This document shows, one piece after another, positions 44,010-55,486 of a DNA stretch of 64,000 nt. The DNA is from Podocnemis expansa (taxonomy: Eukaryota; Chordata; Testudines; Podocnemididae), in assembly GCA_007922195.1 (NCBI GenBank), contig ML681995.1, forward strand, positions 15,564,400-15,628,399. The letters run 5' to 3'. Under the pieces are notes generated by a model. The model ran no database searches and was not told the DNA's origin. It saw only the letters and a list, made by a program, of their open reading frames with translations. Each line of letters opens with the position of its first letter. The stretch's first letter is position 1. The position numbers were made by a program, and so were the translations under genes.

Positions 44010-45053
44010 ACTTGCAGTCCAGACATCTTGAGGATCTCTATCAAGCATTCTTGAAACTACAGTACCCAGCTGGGGAAGTAAGAAAACAAATTGACAGAGC
44101 TAGACGGGTTCCCCGAAGTCATCTACTACAGGAGAGACCCAAGAAAGAAAGCAACAGAACACCACTAGTCACCACATATAATCCTCAAGTCAGACCTCTG
44201 CAAAAGATCATTAAGGACCTACAGCCTATTCTAAAAGATGATCCCTCTCTCTCTCAAGCATTAGGAGACAGACCACTCCTTGCTTATAGGCAGCCCCCTA
44301 ATCTTAAACAGATACTCACCAGCAACTACAGATCTAACAACAAGAACATTGAAGCAGGCACACACCCTTGCAAAAAAACATGCTGCCAAGTCTGCCCACA
44401 TATCTACACAACAGACACCATCATAGGTCCTAATCAAGCCTGCTACTCCATCAAAGGCTCATTTACCTGCTCGTCTACTAATGTGGTCTATGCCATCATG
44501 TGCAAGAAATGCCCCAACACCTTATATATTGGACAAACAGGACGATCGGTCCGTAAGAGAGTGAATGAGCACAGAGCTGACATCAGAAATCAAAGAACAA
44601 AGAAACCAGTTGCTGAGCACTTCCATCTTCCTAATCACTCGATGATAGATTTGTTAACGACTGTTGTTAGAGATGTACCTGGGACATCAAGACTCCAAAG
44701 AGAAACAGCTGAACTCGAATTAATATGCAAACTAAATTCTGTGAAAGCAGGACTCAATCGAGATTATGGGTTCTTTTCACATTACAAAGGGTAATTTGAC
44801 TTCAGGCTTCCCATTCTTTAAGCCTGTAAACTGCTCTGATTTGCTGTTACTTTATGCCCTGATCCTATGTTTTACACCCCCTTGCATTTAGTTTCATTCC
44901 TTTCTGTAAGTTCACCCATCTTCGAAGCATCTGAGGAAGTGGGATCTTCTCCCACAAAAGCTCATGCAAAAAATAAATCTGTTAGTCTTAAAGTGCCACA
45001 CAACTCCTTGTTGTTTTTTTACTGGACTAGACTAACACGGCTATCCCTTTGGA
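44010..45053 (+). mobile_element. PLE copy with endonuclease ORF and complete 3' UTR
   Basis: The best-preserved PLE piece in the window. A 260-codon frame for the linker and GIY-YIG domain (44012-44794) is followed by a ~255-base 3' UTR ending 'ggactagactaacacggctatccctttgga'. That 3' UTR is the sequence found alone in the many tail and hairpin copies, which identifies them as PLE-derived. It is 5'-truncated: the RT is absent. Confidence 0.85.
44012..44794 (+). CDS. GIY-YIG endonuclease region of a Penelope-like retroelement (5'-truncated)
   Basis: A 260-codon open frame. The first codon is TTG just after an in-frame TAG, so there is no real start; the RT part has been lost by truncation. 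Residues 1-100 are the linker after RT. A cysteine cluster 'HPCKKTCCQVCPH' (about 118-130) and 'FTCSSTNVVYAIMCKKCPNT' (151-170) form zinc-binding-like motifs. The GIY-YIG motif is 'VVY' (158-160) and 'YIGQTG' (172-177), followed by basic 'RKRVNEH' (181-187) and 'AEHFHLPNH' (201-209). A candidate catalytic Glu lies in 'ETAELELI' (231-238). In PLEs this nuclease nicks target DNA to prime reverse transcription. The domain is uninterrupted, but without RT this copy cannot move itself. Confidence 0.85.
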   Translation: MQSRHLEDLYQAFLKLQYPAGEVRKQIDRARRVPRSHLLQERPKKESNRTPLVTTYNPQVRPLQKIIKDLQPILKDDPSLSQALGDRPLLAYRQPPNLKQILTSNYRSNNKNIEAGTHPCKKTCCQVCPHIYTTDTIIGPNQACYSIKGSFTCSSTNVVYAIMCKKCPNTLYIGQTGRSVRKRVNEHRADIRNQRTKKPVAEHFHLPNHSMIDLLTTVVRDVPGTSRLQRETAELELICKLNSVKAGLNRDYGFFSHYKG

Positions 45054-46300
45054 AACTGACAGTTACTTTCTGCCACCGTTTGACTGAAGGCAAATATGTC
45101 CATTATGAAACCGTCTTCCTTTTTTGTACAAATATCTGATGCTGTCATCTGACTTGCCCAGAGTTATTTGCCACCATTCTGTAGGAATCTTTCTTTTAAC
45201 ATATTTGCCAGGAGCTGTCAACCCAGAGGGAGTAATTTGATTACAGCAGTTTGTCTCCCCTTCAGTCTTCCCGGTGGATTCCTGTTAAAGGTGAAGGTCA
45301 AGGGTTCATGTTGAACCCCCATAATCAACAGAACAGCCAGTCGCGTGTGTGCACGCGCGCACACACACACACACCCCCTTCTTTATTTTAAAGAGAATAC
45401 CTTCAGCGTCAACACAGATTTCCATGGCTGTCTGGGTTGCAATAATTCAATACAGTAATTATAAATCTTGAAGAGCCAGTGAAGCTTAAGAGGTCAGAAA
45501 CAAAACACGTACCATAATTCGAGTTTTTTAATGTAACATCTTTTGTGAGTAACAATTTACCCTATTTTGCAGATACAAGCTTTTAAACTGTTAGAAGGAA
45601 TACAGTATCACATTTATTAAAAAGTAATATAGTCAGTTTAATAAGGTCTTAAACTTGAAAGATAGTATTCCTGTTTTTGCTTCTGTTTTTGTTTTCTCAC
45701 TGTGAATAGAACAACGTTTGGCGAAGTTATAAGTTGTGAAAAGTTTCAAATAGTTTTTCATGAGCAGACCTTGATTGTTCCATGTTGAAAATTGGAAGTA
45801 ACTGAGGATGAAGTCCAATCTGAAGCATATCACAGCTCTCTCTGAAAGTAAAAAGGAGTAGGGGAGTGGAATGAGAAGACATCTACAAAGCAACTTCATG
45901 GACTCACATGTTATATAAAGGCTTCATTTATGAACATCTGATAAATGGAGTAATAAGTAATCTGTAGATGATGTGAGAATGGTACAGGCCTGACTAGTTT
46001 ATGTTAAGAGTTGATTATAAAACATGCTTAGATTTGCAGGGATTTGACATCTATGTTTAGTAAGCATTGATTTTGCCATAAATGTATTAAAATGGAAAAG
46101 AAATTCCTTCAATTGTAATTGAAATTTACAGATGGTTGAACTTAATAGAGTGAAAATCCAGTGACTTAGACTTGAATTAGGTTTGTTACAAATGGACTAG
46201 CAATATGGCTTGTTGGTTTAAGGCTATTTATTTTTGTATTTTTTTTGACATGAGGTTGACAACTTTGTTTTTAATTTAAAGCTGGGATATTTTGAATCAC
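45054..46300. other. Non-coding interval
   Basis: Includes a GT/CA-rich simple tract at about 45343-45378. Nothing else recognised. Confidence 0.4.
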
Positions 46301-46303
46301 TGT

Positions 46304-46695
46304 GGCTGTGTTCACATGTAAACAATTAATTTGAAATAAAATCCTTAATTTGAAATAACTTAAATTGAAATAAGTAAATATTAAATCAAAATAAGGGAAA
46401 AACCGCAAAGTGAAATAGCAAGTCCATGCCCCTACCCAATATATAGAAAAAGGAAGGGACCCTGGGAAGGAGAAGGGCAGAAGTGTTAATTCAAAATAAT
46501 GGTTATTTCGAAATAACACGTCTGAACAACTGTTTTGATTTCACCCTAGGTTTTATTGTTCCGAAATAATGGATGTTGTTTTGAAATGACGGGGGCTCGT
46601 CATTTCGAAATAAAGAAATGTTGTTTGGACATCTCAACTCTTACTTCAAAACAATAGTAGTTGTTTTGATTTAAAAGCTTTGTGTGGACATAGCC
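46304..46695. mobile_element. MITE, GGCTATGTCCACAC family, with TGT duplication
   Basis: The left end is 'ggctgtgttcacatg'; the right end in reverse complement is 'ggctatgtccacacaaag'. It is flanked by TGT on both sides (46301-46303 and 46696-46698). The interior has repeated 'TTATTTCGAAATAA' palindromes ('ggttatttcgaaataac', 'catttcgaaataaag'). Non-coding. Confidence 0.72.
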
Positions 46696-46699
46696 TGTG

Positions 46700-48145
46700 T
46701 CTACTTATTAAATAGTTTGACACCGTCTGTTTTTCCACAACTGACCATTTAAACTGCTAAAATGGAAGTGTGCTTAAAACTAAACAGTGATATTTAACAT
46801 TATAAAGAAATTGAATTCTGCCATGCCTAGTTGTTTTTATTAGTCACCAGTTGGCTTGAGGATTCTTATAGAAACCAAAAACCAATGATTAAGTTATCTG
46901 TTCTTCTGTTAGCCCTTTCTAAACTGAAACTTTTTGGTTTTGTTATGCAAGATCCAAAACAATGTCCCAAGAAAAATCTACTGATTCCTCCTCTTTCCAG
47001 AATGGCAGGTTTGTCGATTGGTCAGTGTACATTTTCCACTTTTGTGCCAATCCACAGAGGATATGGGGTGGTTACAGTCTCATTTGAGCAGTACTTTACT
47101 CAAGCTGGACAAGTGTAAGCTTTTAGCTCTGGAGGTTCCCAGTTTGAGACCTGGTGTCTACCAAGATACCAACATTTATCTGAAATCAGCGCTACTGTGC
47201 TCGGACAGTTGTTCTCATCAATTTTATAATCTACTTTGAAGACCCTTGAAGTCTTTCAGAAAGCCTTATGGTTATGAGATGGTCCATTTATTCAGTGAGA
47301 ACAGAGAGTTCTTGTGCCTCACACAATGCCTTGGAGCTCTCTTCATGGCTAGACAATACATTTTTCCCCTACCATGTGGTCTGTGCAAATGTATAGTATG
47401 ATGTGGTGTTCTTTATCAGACTTGATGGGGTAACATTGCTGGGGATAATAGGTTCACCCAGTTCATGGGCTTTCTGAGTATAAGGCCTTATTGTACCTGA
47501 CTTCTCAATGGGGAAAGACACAATCTTGCCCATCGGCACATTCTTCTTTTGTAATTATCAATGTCCTGCTACTAATCATTAAAGGGGGGCAAAACAATCA
47601 AGGCCATTTCTGCAGAAGTTACTGGTGGGGAGTCCATGCCTTCATACCCAGGATATAAACAGCATGAAAGAGCCAAATCCTGACAATATTGACCAAAGTC
47701 TATAAATCTTCTGAAAGGATTAATGGTTTTCATTGTTCACAATTTCCCACTGTTCAGGAGGAGTCCCCATAAACCTCTGCAGCTCCTGCTAAAAGCAAAA
47801 GAATGCAAACCTAAGCAAACTGGAGCTAAAGAAATTATTGCATGAAACTCCCATCCTTCAAGTGAAACAACTGAATGGTGAAATGTCACAAGTTACCTAA
47901 TGCCAGTTTATTTATACTGCAAGTTACCTTTGTCACACTTTAGGACCCATAAACAAATTCAGAGTGGATTATACATATTGGTAATGTTCTAGGCAGGGTC
48001 TCTTTCTTTAGTGTGCTGGAGTTTAAGAATAGTGACTGAAGGATCAGCCTAACTGAAAGGAAGAGAGTGCTTTAAAAAGAAAGTCTATCAACACCATATC
48101 TTGCATACTCTGTGAACAGAAGGCTGGTTCCTCAGTCTTCATAAC
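46700..48145. other. Non-coding interval
   Basis: No recognised repeat or coding signal. Confidence 0.4.
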
Positions 48146-48148
48146 TCA

Positions 48149-48406
48149 GGCCTAGTCTACACTGTGGGACTAAGTCAATGGGTGATATGCAATCTGCATG
48201 CTGCACAATTCATATCTCCTATCAACTCGGTTACTCTCACTTACTCTGCTGCCTTGACTTGAAGTGCTCTCCCTTTGACACAGTGTTACTCCACTTGGAG
48301 AGGTGGAATTCCTGAGTCAATGGGAAAGAGCACTTCCAGGATCTACTCAATCAATTCTTCTGTGCCAGTCTGTGGGGATCAAAGCACTTTCAGTGTAGAC
48401 AAGTCC
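48149..48406. mobile_element. MITE, GGCCTAGTCTACACTG ends, TCA duplication
   Basis: The left end is 'ggcctagtctacactg'; the right end in reverse complement is 'ggacttgtctacactg'. It is flanked by TCA on both sides (48146-48148 and 48407-48409). 258 bases, non-coding. Related in ends to other 'TGTCTACACT' MITEs here (18926, 40188). Confidence 0.75.
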
Positions 48407-48409
48407 TCA

Positions 48410-49655
48410 GTAAGAGCTCCATGGACTTGTATGGAACTACTTCAGTATAACTCATATAGTTTATATTAAAGTCTACCTCGCAGATCAGTGTTACTACTGT
48501 AGAAAGTGATTGTTTTCTTTTCAATGACTGGACAGTACAGAGGGGTAGACAGCAATGAGGGATATATTTTTACATTCCTCCTACACCACTTTAGAGATGT
48601 CACTACATGTAGTCAGGAGTCTTGGAGACAACGGAATTGGTTTTTCAAGGACACAGTATTTTACTGCACTACAGAGCCCTCTCAATTGTTTTACAGCTAA
48701 TTTAAAATTAATCTAATATTGCTCTTAATGACCTCATGGAAAAAATGTTGTAGTTATTGAGCCTCATGCCTACTTATTTCACAATTACAGTTTCTAAGCA
48801 GATATATTAATATGTATTATAGCATCTCTTGTTTTCACTGCTGTAGTTAAGACTCTGTCAGGGTTTCCATTATGAACCCATAATTTCAATGATTTATAAC
48901 TTTTTCTCAACGATAAAAATTTACTTCAGCCTTCATAACAAGAGTTCAAGTCGAGCAAATTTGTTGGCAAAAACTCACAAAGATCCTATTTCTCTGCTTT
49001 ATGTTACTTTGAAGCTGAACTGTAATTTTGTCACATGCATTTTTGCAATTCATAAATAGCTCTTAAATCCAAATATGGCAAACTGATTCCCTTACATCCA
49101 AATGTAGCAAATTGGTTCCCTGATGTTTCCAGAATAATAATTCAGTAATTAATTCATTTTCTGAAAGTAACTGCAACCTCTACTCTGAAAACATAATTTC
49201 TTTTAGCTTTAATTTCATTCTTTGCTCTCCTGGTATGCTAAACAAACAATACACCTTCCCTCACAGACATGTATTTTTAATACCATGTGATGAGAGACCC
49301 CAAATCAAAAAAAATCATATCCAAAGCACTCATTATAAAAGGCCAGATCAAAGCCTACTGAAGTGAATTGGAGTATATTTACTTCAATAGACATTGGATA
49401 AAACTCATGGCTGCTCTTTATTGGTGTCATTTTAGCTAATGTTGACCAATTAAACCAAGCAAGGTGTGTAGAACCTATTACGTAAAATGTGTCCAATTAA
49501 ACCCTGTTGGCAACAGCTCATGATCATTATCATAAAATTATTTTCAATTTGTTACAAATACTTTTTTTCTTTTCCCTTTTATTTCATTGTCTTTATTTCT
49601 ATAAGTCCCTGGCATCCCATGATTAAAAAAAATTGAGATCTGCACAGCTCTCTAG
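48410..49655. other. Non-coding interval
   Basis: AT-rich; a decayed CTGATCCAA-type hairpin repeat at about 49334-49400 ('ggccagatcaaagcctactgaag'). Nothing else. Confidence 0.4.
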
Positions 49656-49657
49656 AC

Positions 49658-50041
49658 CAAGTGTGGCCAAACTGTGGCTTGTGAGCCACATGCAGTTCTT
49701 AAAAGAAAAAGTGTGGCTCACAGAAGAGCACGGTGGGGAGAAGTGCAGCATGGTCAGTGATGGTGGAGAGAAGAGCAGCATAGTTGGAGATGGCAGGGAA
49801 GCAGTGGCATTTTTACTGTATGCCTAGTTTTCATCGTAGCCTTAAGTAATTATTCGAATCTGACATTAGTAGGATCAATATTTGTCCTCTTTTTTACAAT
49901 GAAATTAAAGTGTGCAATAAATTTTAAACTTAGGAATTTCGGAATAGGTAAAAGTATATGACTATATGCCTCAGCGCAGCTCTTGAAGGTTTAATAATCA
50001 GCTTATGTGGATCTTGAATTCCCTAAATTTGGCCATCCCTG
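49658..50041. mobile_element. hAT MITE, CAGGGATGGCCAAA family
   Basis: The left end is 'CAAGTGTGGCCAAACTGTGG'; the right end in reverse complement is 'CAGGGATGGCCAAATTTAGG'. The flanks 'ctctagac' (49650-49657) and 'ctctaggc' (50042-50049) agree at 7 of 8. Interior 'gtggcttgtgagccacatgcagttctt' is an AT-richer arm; a short 'gatggtggagagaagagcagcat' duplication lies near 49757-49800. Confidence 0.72.
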
Positions 50042-50418
50042 CTCTAGGCTAGACTAAGAAAGCAAGGAGTCTTGTGGAACTTAAAGACTAAAAGATTTAT
50101 TTATTACATGTGCTTTTGTGGGGGAAAAATCCCAGTTTATCAGATTTTTTGAAGAGGAAGAACTTATAAATAAATGCAGGGGAGTGTAAGATATGGGATC
50201 AGGTCATACTGCAACAGCAAATCAGAGCATTTGTAAGGATTCAAACCCTAGGAAACAGTACATGGGGACAGTAAAGACAAATTACCTGTTATAATGTGAA
50301 AAGAATCCATAGCCACAATTCAGTCCTGCTTTCACACAATTTAATCTGCATATTATTTGAATTTCAGCTGTTTTGCTTTGAAGTCTTGATGTCCTATTGA
50401 TTTTCTTTAGGACCATTG

Positions 50419-50636
50419 TTAATAAAATATTAATGGAGTGATTAGGAAGATGGAAGTGTTCAGTAACTTTTGTGTGTGTGTGTTGTAATTTCTGATGTCA
50501 GTTTTGTGCCCATGTATTCTTCTGGGTAGGGACTGTCCTGTCTGTCCAATGTATAATGTGTGGGTGCATTTCCAGCCCATGATGGCATCAATCACATTAG
50601 TGGATGAGCATGTGAATGATGTTCCATGCAGGAGAT
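50419..50636 (-). pseudogene. PLE GIY-YIG remnant, left arm
   Basis: The minus frame holds 'FTCSSTNVIDAIMGWKC', then 'LYIGQTGQSLPRRI' and 'GHKTDIRN'. The first GIY tyrosine and one zinc-ligand cysteine are changed (VID for VVY, GWKC for CKKC), and the frame breaks after the nuclease core. Non-functional. Confidence 0.75.
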
Positions 50637-50639
50637 CCA

Positions 50640-51595
50640 CTTTCTGGACACTACAGTACAAATTAGGGTTGGATACATCAATACCACTCTATACTGAAAA
50701 CCTACTGATTGGTATAGCTATCTACATCCCTCGAGCTTCCATCCTAAACACACCACACAATCCATTGTCTACAGCCAAGCCCTAAGATATAACCACATTT
50801 GCTCTGATCCCTCAGACAGACACAGGCATCTTCAGGATCTCTATCAAGCTTTCTTAAAACAACAGTACCCATCTGGAGAAGTAAAGAAACAGATTGACTG
50901 AGCCAGATGGGTACCTCACAGTCAACTACTACAGGAAAGGCCCAGAACAGAAAACAGTAGAACACCGCTGGTCACCGCGTACAACCCTCAAGTCAGACCT
51001 CTACAACAGATCATTAAGGACCTCCAGCCTATTTTAAAAGATGACCTCTCATTCTCTCTAGTCTTGGGAGACAGACCTCTCCTCGCCTACAGACAACCCC
51101 CGAACCTTAAACAGATACTCACCAGCAGCTACAGACCTAACAAAAAAACATTAAAGCAGGCACATATCCCTGCAACAAACCAAGCTGCCAACTTTGTCCA
51201 CATATCTGCACAAAAGACACCATCATAGGACCTAATCAAGCCAGCTACTCCATCAAAGGGTCATTCACCTGCTCATCCACTAATGTGATTTATGCCATCA
51301 TGTGTGCGAAATGCTCCCACACCTTATACATTGGACAAACAGGACAGTCCCTACCCAGAAAAATAAATGGGCACAAAACTGACATTAGAAATCACAACAT
51401 AAAAAAAGTTGCTGAGCACTTTCATCTTCCTAATCACTCCATTAATGATTTGTTAATGATGGTCCTCAAGAAAACCAATAGGACATGAAGACTTCAAAGT
51501 GTAACAGCTGAAATTGAACTAATATGCGAACTAGATTGTGTGAAAGCAGGGCTGAAACGTGACTATGGATTCTTTTCCATTATAACAGGTAAGTT
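50640..51595 (+). pseudogene. PLE linker and GIY-YIG remnant, right arm
   Basis: In several frames: 'LYTENLLIG' type sequence just after the RT (about 50690), 'DRHRHLQDLYQAFLKQQYPS' (about 50818-50878), a stop at about 50899, then 'KGSFTCSSTNVIYAIMCAKC', 'LYIGQTGQSLPRKI' and 'VAEHFHLPNHS' (51258-51440). A TGA at about 51486 ends the frame early compared with the 44012 copy. Longer 5' than any other copy except the one at 60266-60705. Confidence 0.75.
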
Positions 51596-51902
51596 GACTT
51601 CACCCTCCCTCTATGTGCTGTTTCCTAGGGTTTGAATCCTTACAAATGCTCTGCTTTGCTATTGCAGTATGATCTGATCCCATGTCTTATACTCCCCTGC
51701 ATTTATTTTCCTCTCATTCCGTAAGTTCCCCCTCTTCAAAGCTTCTGACGAAGTAGGATTTTCTTTCATGAAAGGTCATGCAATAAATGAATGTTAGTCT
51801 TTAAGTGTCACAGGGGTCTTTGCTTTTTTTGTTTTACTAGACTAACATGGCTGCCTCTGTGGAACTTCTCTAGACTAAGATACATCTGACATTTATTCAA
51901 CT

Positions 51903-52132
51903 TCCAGAGGGGTGGTCAAATTAATCTAGTTTAACAAAAGAAACAAGGAGTCCTGTGGCACTTTTAACAACAAACCAATTTATTTATCACATGAGCTTTC
52001 GGGAATAGAATCCCACTTCATCCGACTTTTTCAAGCATCTGATGAGCTGGGGTTCTACCCATGAAAGCTCATTTAATAAATAAATTTGTTAACCTTTCAA
52101 TGTGCCACAGCACTCTTCTGTTTGTTTTGCTG
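51903..52132. mobile_element. PLE 3'-tail hairpin (head-to-head pair)
   Basis: The left arm (51903-52028) starts 'ccagaggggtggtcaaatt'. The right arm (52029-52132) reads 'agcatctgatgagctgggg ... catgaaagctcatttaataaat'. Both carry the tail. The flanks give no clear target duplication (weak TTATTCA/TTATGCA). Confidence 0.68.
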
Positions 52133-52134
52133 TT

Positions 52135-53160
52135 ATGCATAAGTAACCTTAATTTCTCAAACTTCCTTTTTCATCACTACTTGTTTATCACTAATGAGGT
52201 TTGATTCTCTGACCTTTCCTCCCTTCCCCAATTTAACAGTTGTCTGTCTGACGTGTGAATGACAGGAAGAAACCTACATATACAAATCACTTGCATGTTG
52301 AAGCAAATATATGACAATTCTCACTGCAAATGAATACCTTAGATGTAATTCACTTGGTTAGCCCAAATAAACAATATTTGTGAACTCTTCAAGCAATCTT
52401 CAGAGCACTTCTGCAAGCAGTGATAGCCCACTAACACAGTTCAAAGTATTGGTTTACTGGACCCAAGTGCATAGAGCTACCAGCCACACCATTTTGAAAA
52501 CACAACCTCTGATGGTGCCTGATCAAGCTGCAGATACTATGACGATGATACTTAGTTCTTCTATAGAGCTTTAATCAGCAGATCTCAAAACATTTTACAA
52601 AGGAGATGAGTATCATCTTCATCACAATGAGAAACAGAACCCAGGTCTCCAAAGTCCAATTCCAATAGTCTATGCAACAACATACAATGCTGCATGGATA
52701 ATTCTCTGCCTAGCACCCAACTTTAATTTGTTGAAGGCAGAATCTCAGATTTCATTTTCTTTAAAGTTCTGGCATTCATGAATACAAGAAAAACTTGAAA
52801 ATATGATTCAACTTAAACTATAGTGCTGGACTGAGATTGCAGACATCTTGAAAAAGCTCCAAGAGATGCAAATTGTCCCATTCCTGATTCTTATGAAACC
52901 TGCTGACACTTTAGTGGAGATGCAGCTTTGACATGAGACTAGGACCATGCCATGGGAATGTTGCTATAGGAACCTCATGAAGTGTGTGCACATGGGTCCA
53001 TCATCTTAGCTTGGCTTTACAGACAAATATTTGAGCTGCTGTTCAGCAATATGTTGCTTCAATTGATCATAGTTGGGAACAAACTTGCGATCAGTCTTTG
53101 CTTTGATTGTTTTTCTAGTTAATTCCTCTTACTTTCTGAGATGTCTGTGATGGGTTGATG
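52135..53160. other. Non-coding interval with an ancient SINE/LINE-like trace
   Basis: About 52545-52690 ('ttagttcttctatagagcttt ... tctcaaaacattttacaaagg ... atgagtatcatc') resembles an old amniote interspersed repeat. The rest is unremarkable. Confidence 0.4.
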
Positions 53161-53165
53161 ATTGA

Positions 53166-53235
53166 GGACCTGATCCAAAGCCCGTTCAGTGAATTAGAGG
53201 CATTCTATTGTCTTCACTGCCTTTGGATCAGGTCC
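53166..53235. mobile_element. 70-base palindromic MITE with TGA duplication
   Basis: The ends 'GGACCTGATCCAAAG' and 'CTTTGGATCAGGTCC' are perfect 15-base inverted repeats. TGA flanks both sides (53163-53165 and 53236-53238). At least three decayed relatives occur in the window (4138, 14202, 49334). Confidence 0.75.
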
Positions 53236-53302
53236 TGAATATCCTACCCTCCCCTCCCCTCCCCTGCCACAAACACACAATTGAATAGTTCATGTAGTCA
53301 CA

Positions 53303-53460
53303 TAAAATCATAGAAATGTAGGGCTAGAATGGACCATCAAGTAAACAATTCTGGTCCCTTGCACTGACCAGGTAATGCTAGACCATCCCTGACAGTTGTT
53401 TGTCCGACCTGTTTATGCAGATTCCACAAAAAACTTTAGAAGCTGATTCTAGAGCTCTTT
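53303..53460 (-). mobile_element. CR1-like 3' end fragment
   Basis: 'aaaatcatagaaatgtagggctagaatggacc ... gaccatccctgacagttgtttgtccgacctgtt' is the antisense of a diverged CR1 3' UTR and ORF2 end. Confidence 0.65.
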
Positions 53461-54166
53461 TCCCCTTATATTTGGAAAAAAGTCATACTCTTGCGTCTTA
53501 TATAGAGAACTGTTGCTCTTTCTTTTTTAAGGGGGATGGGATGGAGCAAGAAAAATGTTCCTTTTGAATGAACAGCAGTCACATGGTTCTCTGGAGGCAA
53601 TCTTCTGGCAACAGAACATTCAGATACAGCCTTGATGAGTTTGTTGAAAAATAACTTGAGTGAAGAGTAATAAAAGAGTATGAAATACTTCTCAAAAAAA
53701 AAAAAACATTTAAGGAAACATTTTCTTAGTTGTTCCAAGGTTTTTTTGCTAGCTAAACTGCTGATCGGAATTAAATGCTCTCCTAGCCACAGTCAGTAGC
53801 TTTTCCCATGTGAATTGGCAGGTCAAGGTGTGAGACTAAAGAAATATATTATCACTTGAACTACAGTTTTTGGAAGATGCATGACAGGTAAATCAGCAGA
53901 AGCTAGAAAAGCATCCAGTACAATATACTCAAACACCTTAGGCTCGTGATGGATTCTTTGTCTAGGAAATCAAGCATCAAACTTTGCTTACTGTGTTCCA
54001 GGGTAGTAAACAGCTAAAATCATGAGGCAAAATTCTGCAGAGCAGATTTATTTCCCAGCTCTGAGAAGGATGATTGTTTGCTAAAAATTGATAGAGGATT
54101 CCACATAAATGGATCAGTAGGTCTGATGCTGGAAGGTATTTAGCAGCTTCAACAGGGTACACCACA
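53461..54166. other. Non-coding interval
   Basis: No recognised element. Confidence 0.4.
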
Positions 54167-54167
54167 T

Positions 54168-54262
54168 TGTGATTAAGAAACTGGACTGTGACTCCAGAGA
54201 TCTGTGTTCAGTTCCTGGCTGTACAACAGACCTGTGCGACTGCATGGTTGACCTAGGCGATT
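54168..54262 (+). repeat. MIR-like ancient SINE fragment
   Basis: 'gattaagaaactggactgtgactccagagatctgtgttcagttcctggct' follows the MIR head (…ggactgggagtcaggagacctgggttc...), including the box B-like 'tgttcagttcc'. Confidence 0.55.
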
Positions 54263-54654
54263 AGGCACTAATGTCTGAACCCCTGGTTTAGCCTAATGTG
54301 GGTATGAGCATTCCAACTGCAAATCCCTACGAATATTACTATATGCTTGCTTTTTCTTATCTTCCCTATGTGTGTCAGGGGGGCATAGTCCGTGGTTCCT
54401 TGTGGTGAGATGCTCCAGGATAAGGATTCTTTCCCAGTCAATACGTCAATTGAGAGAGAACTTGTGATTTTTTTCCCAACCCTCTCCCCCCAGCCCCTCA
54501 TCAGCTTTACTCCAAAGAGGGCAAGTTATCAGCCTGTATACAAGCAGAGCCCAGACTACAACCCCAGCTGAGCCAGTTAGTGCAGGCTTATAGTACTTCC
54601 AAAAACAGGTTCGAGGTTTTTTGTAAGTAGTAAGCATTTAAAGCTTAAACTCAG

Positions 54655-54900
54655 GTATGTTCCCCAGCTGACTGTGAGCAATGAAGATATACCTGGTATG
54701 ACATTAAGCAAACTCCTTATCTCTGTTCCTCATCTATAAAATGAGGAGACATAGTTCCTTTTCCCCTCACTCCTTTCTCTATCTCCTATCTGTATATCAT
54801 AATCCATCTTAGGCAGGTAATGTCTTTCATACATGTTTGTATGTCACCTAGCAGAGTGTGCCTTCAGTCTTGGTTGGGGCCCACAAATACTATTGCAATA
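54655..54900 (+). repeat. MIR/L2-like 3' region
   Basis: 'agcaaactccttatctctgttcctcatctataaaatgaggaga' matches the MIR core ('cctctgtgcctcagtttcctcatctgtaaaatgggg'). 'cagtcttggttggggccc' near 54870 is typical of a downstream L2/MIR-associated end. Confidence 0.55.
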
Positions 54901-54904
54901 TATA

Positions 54905-55485
54905 AATAGTAGAGCAGAGAGAATTTTCAAAATGTTTAAAGGGCTCTTTCCATTTGGCAGAGTTCTAAATGATATTTTCTTTTAAAAAGTTCATGTAAAC
55001 ACTAAGCTATTTTTTCAAAGCTAGTCCATCCTTAATAGACCCTAACTTTCCCATATTTGACCCATTATATTGGTGTGGGAGAAATTGTACTCTTACTGCA
55101 ATTTTCCTGTTATAATTCAGCATCTCATCCACTGCCATTTTGTGTTCTTTGCAATATAAAATTAATCTGCAGAGGATACTTGTCTTTACTGTACAGCAAG
55201 GAGAACAAAGCTACTCATTGAATAAATCATAAAATGATGGTTAATGGTCAGACACCATTAGACACAGTGTCTTTTATTTTCAACAACTATTCTGCAAGAT
55301 AGTCAGATTTGTCAGTGACTTTTTTTTTTTCCATTAAATATTGAAATGCCTTAAAACAGAAGTTAAAGATCAAGGTCACATCTAAAAATATTTAGTTCAA
55401 AATGCAACTGCTGTGTAACCTTCCCAGGCACTATGCTTTTACCAGAATAATTTTACTAAATTCTCTTACTAAGTCAGTACAAACG
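54905..55485. other. Non-coding interval
   Basis: AT-rich, with no recognised element. Confidence 0.4.
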
Positions 55486-55486
55486 A

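Larger units (their letters stand above)
50060..51869. mobile_element. Large PLE head-to-head pair with shared target duplication
   Basis: The left arm (50060-50636, minus) runs from the 3' tail into the GIY-YIG domain. The right arm (50637-51869, plus) starts further 5', in the region after RT, and runs through the whole endonuclease and 3' UTR to 'actagactaacatggctgcc'. Both arms have outward 3' ends. 'CTAGACTAAGA' (50049-50059 and 51870-51880) flanks the pair exactly, 11 of 11. The left repeat also borders the hAT MITE at 49658. Confidence 0.78.

Noticed and set aside
54168..54262. A tRNA gene
   Set aside because: Only a box B-like match in an MIR-type context; no cloverleaf by eye.
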